64,000 nt of DNA, taken from positions 3,906,001 to 3,970,000 of the forward strand of contig NZ_OY781099.1 in assembly GCF_963676325.1 (NCBI RefSeq). The letters run 5' to 3'. Shown piece by piece: positions 60,818 through 64,000 of this stretch. The DNA is from an uncultured Bacteroides sp. GTDB lineage: Bacteria > Bacteroidota > Bacteroidia > Bacteroidales > Bacteroidaceae. The stretch's first letter is position 1. Every line of letters starts with the position of its first letter. Below the pieces are notes generated by a model, which made no database searches, was not told the origin of the DNA, and worked only from the letters and a program-made list of their open reading frames with translations. Made by a program: the position numbers and the translations under genes.

Positions 60818-60928
60818 CCTTAATGATTTTCATTATACTACCTTAATGATTTTCATTATACCACCTTAATGATTTTCATTATACCACCTTAATGATTTTC
60901 ATTATACCACCTTAATGATTTTCATTAA
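60818..60928. repeat. Five 23-bp palindromic iterons, probable phage origin
   Basis: Copies begin at 60818, 60841, 60864, 60887 and 60910, exactly 23 bp apart. Each contains the palindrome TAATGA-TTT-TCATTA. The next 200 bp (60929-61140) are nearly pure A+T, fitting a DNA-unwinding element, and the Rep-like gene starts 350 bp away. Confidence 0.8.
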
Positions 60929-61140
60929 CAATTAAGAATATTAATAATAATATATATAAAGAATATAATAATAATAATAAATTATATATATAAATAATTA
61001 TATAATAGAAAAATGTAAATTTTCTTTTTACTTATCTAATATATTAATCTATAATATTGATATATAATATTATATTATTTATAATTATATTTTATTTATT
61101 ATATTGATAATTATATATTAAATATTATAATACAATTAAC
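60929..61140. other. Almost pure A+T stretch beside the iterons
   Basis: Long TA/AAT runs with very few G or C; no ORF. Probable melting region of the origin. Confidence 0.6.
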
Positions 61141-61199
61141 TAGTGAGAAAAACAACTTTTATGTTTTAATTTATGTTAATTGAATAACAAAATATAATA

Positions 61200-61660
61200 T
61201 ATCAATAGAAAGTAATTTAAGGCTCATAGAGCCACTTTTTTAGATATATCAATAAGATTATATAATAAGCCCTTTAAACTCCGTTACAGGGCAAAAGAAT
61301 AACTTTATGTATCAACTATTGAGATAGTTAAACAGGTGACAAAGAAATATAATATTTCAATTCTCATTTTTTTCTTTTATTCTTTATTAAATCCAGTGAG
61401 GAAAAACAAACAAGAAAGATAATATTTCAATAGATAGTATTTTAAGGCTCTTAGAGCCTCTTTACATTGTTATCAATAACTTTTATTGATTATTACATTA
61501 AAATCTCTCAGAAACAAGGAAAGACAGCCTACAGGCCTACATTTATTTATATATCAACTAAGATAAAATAAATAAGCAAAAAGGAAAGACACAAACAACA
61601 AATAACAGATCATTTCAACTACACCAGAGGAAAAAGCATTTTAAGGCTCTCAGAGCCTTT
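61200..61660. repeat. Repeated AAGGCTC-nnn-GAGCCT stem-loop module
   Basis: GGCTC-3 nt-GAGCC hairpins at 61221-61233, 61446-61458 and 61645-61657 share upstream words such as CAATAGA and AGTATTTTAAGG, and GTGAGGAAAAAC-like words occur before them. Further hairpins (GCCCT...AGGGC at 61268-61291; GCCTACAGGC at 61527-61536) lie between. No gene occurs in 61141-61789. Confidence 0.6.
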
Positions 61661-61789
61661 CTTTATCTTTCTGACACTCTCAATCATTTCAATTAGAAAA
61701 ACAAGCTACAAGGCAAATAAAACAGCTCTAAGGCTATTCAACAGCACAATTAATTAATAACTTCAATAACTAACTAAATAAATCATTTT

Positions 61790-62476
61790 ATGGGTAAAAA
61801 ATCTTTATATCTTATAATTCTACTGATTGGGTTAAATCTGATCACTCTAACTTACTTCAATAACCGACTAAGTAAATTAAACAATGAAAACTATAACTTA
61901 ACGGTTAAATCAGATTCAATTACTAAGTCTTTCAATAAAAAAACTAAGGAATTTGAATTTTCAAAAAAATCATATCAAGTTGAAAAATTGAAAGATTTAA
62001 AAAAGTATGATAAATCATTCTACAACTCAATCAGTGACAAAAGCAAAACAATAGCTGCTATTACAACAACTACTTCTGTAGCTATCAAGCCGCAACAGGT
62101 AACTAATTTAATAACTGATTCAATAAACAAATTTAGATTTGATTATAAAGATAGTTCAATAAGCCAGCACATTACAGGCACTAACAAGATTAAAGGTAAT
62201 CAAATAGTTACATCACTAGACACTAATTCAATCAAGTTAAATCTAAAGTATTCAATAATTGAGGATAAAAACAAATACCTCATTAAAGCTTACACAACAA
62301 GCAATGCAGTAACTGTTGATGATCTGTCTAGTGTAGTTGTAATTGATAAATCAAAGAAAAAAAATAAATGGGGTGTTTCTCTGTTTTGCGGGTACGGATT
62401 AAATACTGATTCAAATTTGAATAACGCTCGGTTCGGCTGGTCTGCTGGTGCTGGAATCACATATAAATTTTGGTAA
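61790..62476 (+). CDS. Membrane-anchored phage protein with barrel-like C-terminus
   Basis: 228 residues. N-terminal membrane helix (KSLYLIILLIGLNLITLTYF), a charged coiled coil (about 25-75), a beta-rich middle and a C-terminal segment WGVSLFCGYGLNTDS...RFGWSAGAGITYKFW that resembles an outer-membrane strand pair ending in an aromatic residue. The pattern recurs in Bacteroidetes phage proteins, but no function is known. It starts the plus-strand region, after the stem-loop modules, without a recognisable promoter. Possible envelope-spanning or superinfection-related role is speculation. Confidence 0.6.
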   Translation: MGKKSLYLIILLIGLNLITLTYFNNRLSKLNNENYNLTVKSDSITKSFNKKTKEFEFSKKSYQVEKLKDLKKYDKSFYNSISDKSKTIAAITTTTSVAIKPQQVTNLITDSINKFRFDYKDSSISQHITGTNKIKGNQIVTSLDTNSIKLNLKYSIIEDKNKYLIKAYTTSNAVTVDDLSSVVVIDKSKKKNKWGVSLFCGYGLNTDSNLNNARFGWSAGAGITYKFW

Positions 62477-62519
62477 CGAAAAAAAAATTAAAAAAAGATG
62501 AAAATAATTTTTTGAAAAA

Positions 62520-62555
62520 GTGAATTTTTCAAATCTACTACATATTTATATATAG
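62520..62555 (+). promoter_or_regulatory. Phage class A promoter P1 (plus strand)
   Basis: GTGAATTTTTCAAATC... then ACATATTTATATATAG: the only plus-strand copy found, in exact register with P2 and P3, 18 bp before the ATG at 62573. Confidence 0.75.
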
Positions 62556-62572
62556 AATAAAAAATATATAAC

Positions 62573-62746
62573 ATGAAAAAATTAATTATAACATTCTTCT
62601 TATTACTAGTAATTAGTGTAATATATACTACTAATAACGTAATTATAACTATTGAAAGACAATCTATTGATAATAATAGACACACTGAACAAATGAATTA
62701 TATCAACAATTGCAACCATATTGCAAAGTTTAATATCAATAAATAA
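62573..62746 (+). CDS. Short membrane/exported phage peptide
   Basis: 57 codons: KKLIITFFLLLVISVIYTTNN (a single hydrophobic segment or signal peptide) then IERQSIDNNRHTEQMNYINNCNHIAKFNINK. It follows class A promoter P1 by 17 bp, and its start is the first ATG of that transcript. No motif. Likely a small inner-membrane or periplasmic peptide expressed with the following genes. Confidence 0.6.
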   Translation: MKKLIITFFLLLVISVIYTTNNVIITIERQSIDNNRHTEQMNYINNCNHIAKFNINK

Positions 62747-62769
62747 TAATATAGTATAAATATTTAAAA

Positions 62770-63273
62770 ATGAAAAGTAAATGGGATAATAATACTATAG
62801 ATTTTGCCAGAAAATCAGAAAATATATGTGACAGTTATTTAATGTACTTAACAGGCCACACATCACAACAGTGGTTTAAATCAATGGTCAAAGAAAAGGA
62901 AAACAACAGAACTGATTATTCATCAATTGATATAAAAAACAGATCACTAACAGTTGAATTAAAGACTAGAAATATAAATATTGATAAGTATCAAGATATA
63001 ATGATTGAGCCAGCAAAATTTAATGCCTTGACAGGTGCAACAACAGATAAAAGCATATATATCAACTTTTTAGGTTCAGAAAAAGAATTTATAATATTTG
63101 ACATCAAAGAAATAATGTTCTTACCAATCAGAAAAGAAACTGATATTAATATATCAAATAAAGAGCTCGGCAAAGACTATGATTATACAACCAACAGACT
63201 TTTTTTTAACAAAATATATGGTCATTATTACAAACTTGATGAATCAAATAACAAGTATAAAAAAATATGGTAA
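62770..63273 (+). CDS. Putative PD-(D/E)XK-like nuclease-fold protein
   Basis: 167 residues. A candidate restriction-like core is visible: helical start (WDNNTIDFARKSENICDSYLMYLTG), then NRTDYSSIDIKNRSLTVELKTRN, with Asp followed 12-14 residues later by E-L-K, then a helix and strand (YINFLGSEKEFIIFDIKEIMFL). The D...ExK arrangement suits holliday-junction or VRR-type phage nucleases, but distances are approximate and homologues were not checked. Third in the P1 plus-strand operon, 23 bp after the small peptide gene. Confidence 0.5.
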   Translation: MKSKWDNNTIDFARKSENICDSYLMYLTGHTSQQWFKSMVKEKENNRTDYSSIDIKNRSLTVELKTRNINIDKYQDIMIEPAKFNALTGATTDKSIYINFLGSEKEFIIFDIKEIMFLPIRKETDINISNKELGKDYDYTTNRLFFNKIYGHYYKLDESNNKYKKIW

Positions 63274-63310
63274 AATAAACAATAATAACAAAAGAAAAAT
63301 AAAACAAAAA

Positions 63311-63493
63311 ATGGAAAGAATTAGTATAAGATTGGATAATTATTCAAAACTAAAATTAAATGAATTGTCACAAGCTTTAAATACAAATTGCTCATTACTG
63401 ATCAGGACAATAATTAAAGACTGGATTGAAAAGAATGAAACTCACTTGAACAATGTAATTGACAGCTACCAGAATAACACAATAAATCAATAA
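63311..63493 (+). CDS. Ribbon-helix-helix DNA-binding protein
   Basis: 60 residues from the ATG at 63311: MERISIRLDNYSKLKLNELSQALNTNCSLLIRTIIKDWIEKN. The RISIRLD strand, L-x-x-L helix and NTNCSLLIRTIIKDWI second helix are the CopG/Arc/MetJ fold. Such dimers bind palindromic operators, a pattern found in the iterons at 60818-60928. It is small, in the early-type plus-strand operon, and a plausible regulator (inference). An alternative upstream in-frame start lies inside the preceding gene. Confidence 0.75.
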   Translation: MERISIRLDNYSKLKLNELSQALNTNCSLLIRTIIKDWIEKNETHLNNVIDSYQNNTINQ

Positions 63494-63519
63494 TATAATA
63501 ATAACATAAATTAAAAAAA

Positions 63520-64000
63520 ATGGAAACAAAACACTTATCTAAAATCACTTACAACAAAGAGACAAAAGAATTATCTGGCTATTTAATCGAATTTAATATC
63601 ATAAATAAATATGTTGATTATTCAGATATGATTGATAATCATTCATTAGATCATATTAATGATGATATGATAAATAATATAATTATTGATATTAATGAAA
63701 ATCAATTCATTATATTAAATGAATCAGATTTTAAATATAAAACTGAAATAAATGAAAAAGGTTTAAAATTTTCAATGAAAATAAATACAATAGAAAAATT
63801 AGTTATTTATGATAAAACAACTAATACAAGAATCTCACACAATTGTATTGATAATATTCTACATGATTATTATGTAGATTTTTTATTTATTGTTGATAAA
63901 GATCAATTTAAAAAACAAGCAGATGGAACTTATATCAGAACAATTTTAAAATTTAAAAAAATATTAGCATTTGATTTAATTTCTATTGGTAATAATGATA
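63520..64000 (+). CDS. Prohead-protease-like pseudoenzyme (partial at the right edge)
   Basis: 160 residues visible from the ATG at 63520. The layout follows the protease domain of the capsid fusion: KHLSKITYNKETKELSGYLIEFN, ...YSDMIDNHSL, NEKGLKFSMKINT (as DTGLKYSFES) and FLFIVDKDQFKKQADGTYIRTILKF, which shares KQADGTYIRTILKF with it. However the catalytic His position (LLNHDS) reads INENQF-like, and the Ser position (DSSSFAF) reads YVDFLF. It is thus probably inactive. Codons differ at synonymous sites, so the duplication is old or the motif conserved. It may bind the capsid or the protease; function unknown. Confidence 0.7.
   Translation, partial: METKHLSKITYNKETKELSGYLIEFNIINKYVDYSDMIDNHSLDHINDDMINNIIIDINENQFIILNESDFKYKTEINEKGLKFSMKINTIEKLVIYDKTTNTRISHNCIDNILHDYYVDFLFIVDKDQFKKQADGTYIRTILKFKKILAFDLISIGNND

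Larger units (their letters stand above)
37200..64000. mobile_element. Siphovirus-like prophage, right end outside the window
   Basis: From about 37.2 kb to the edge the DNA is markedly AT-rich and encodes an ordered set of terminase, portal, protease-capsid, connector, tail tube, tape measure, tail hub, fibre and lysis-type genes on the minus strand, then a replication/early region with plus-strand genes. Promoters differ from those of the host. The left boundary lies between 36.65 and 37.2 kb, but no attachment-site repeat can be defined because the other end is not visible. No integrase or repressor is seen, so they would have to be beyond 64000. Confidence 0.9.

Noticed and set aside
60818..60928. 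Second CRISPR array
   Set aside because: The 23-bp units are directly adjacent with no spacers.

Overview
The window is a chromosome segment of a Bacteroidales bacterium, most likely a Bacteroides species. The host genes (mreB, purH, lptF/G, ribBA, porT-type, NigD-type lipoprotein, DUF4248 proteins) are Bacteroides-like in content and order. Host promoters carry the Bacteroidetes sigma signature: TTG about -33, 19-21 bp, then TAnnTTTG at -7. No Shine-Dalgarno rule is evident.

Positions 1-22906 are ordinary core genome: mreB/purH, a tRNA with anticodon CAT, an LptF/G permease with ribBA, an aminotransferase, a ferredoxin, a periplasmic GH3/beta-lactamase fusion beside a two-gene UshA-like 5'-nucleotidase, rplS, an lpxH/DUF59/radC group, a glycosyltransferase, efp, rpmH, and a tightly overlapping chain PASTA protein - rluD - ddl - acyltransferase - NigD-like lipoprotein.

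Positions 22994-32045 hold a complete type II-C CRISPR-Cas9 locus. It has 39 repeats of 47 bp (37 identical, one variant, one degenerate) and 38 spacers of 29-30 bp, followed convergently by cas2, cas1 and a very large cas9 (1525 codons) on the minus strand. A tracrRNA gene with its own promoter and GNRA-capped terminator diverges from cas9. The anti-repeat fixes the crRNA sense as the plus strand, so the degenerate end is the 5' end and the cas2-side flank is the probable adaptation end. Every repeat contains a complete host-type promoter (TTG-19 bp-TAnnTTTG), and the two decayed repeats keep it.

Positions 32411-36841 carry a chromosomal replication/nucleoid island: two DUF4248-type proteins, a helicase-loader-like protein, a DnaB-type helicase, an HU-like protein and a small helical protein, each with recognisable promoters or operator-like palindromes.

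From about 37.2 kb to the right edge lies a very AT-rich siphovirus-like prophage that continues outside the window. Late genes run on the minus strand in modules: packaging (TerS/TerL), head (portal, fused protease-capsid, connectors), tail (tube, chaperone, tape measure, hub), fibres and lysis. Modules are separated by composite cassettes in which the U-tract of a terminator runs directly into a non-host promoter (TGTC/TGTG - 13 bp - ACAT - TATATA). A second non-host promoter class (GTGAA - 15 bp - ACATATTTATATATAG) serves the non-structural region in both directions. Two host-type promoters (AGTACATTTG) precede the Rep-like gene and a candidate small RNA. Upstream of the Rep-like gene are five 23-bp palindromic iterons and an almost pure A+T stretch, a likely replication origin. 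At the right edge a plus-strand gene encodes a diverged prohead-protease relative that has apparently lost its catalytic residues. No integrase, repressor or sigma/RNA polymerase gene lies in the visible part.
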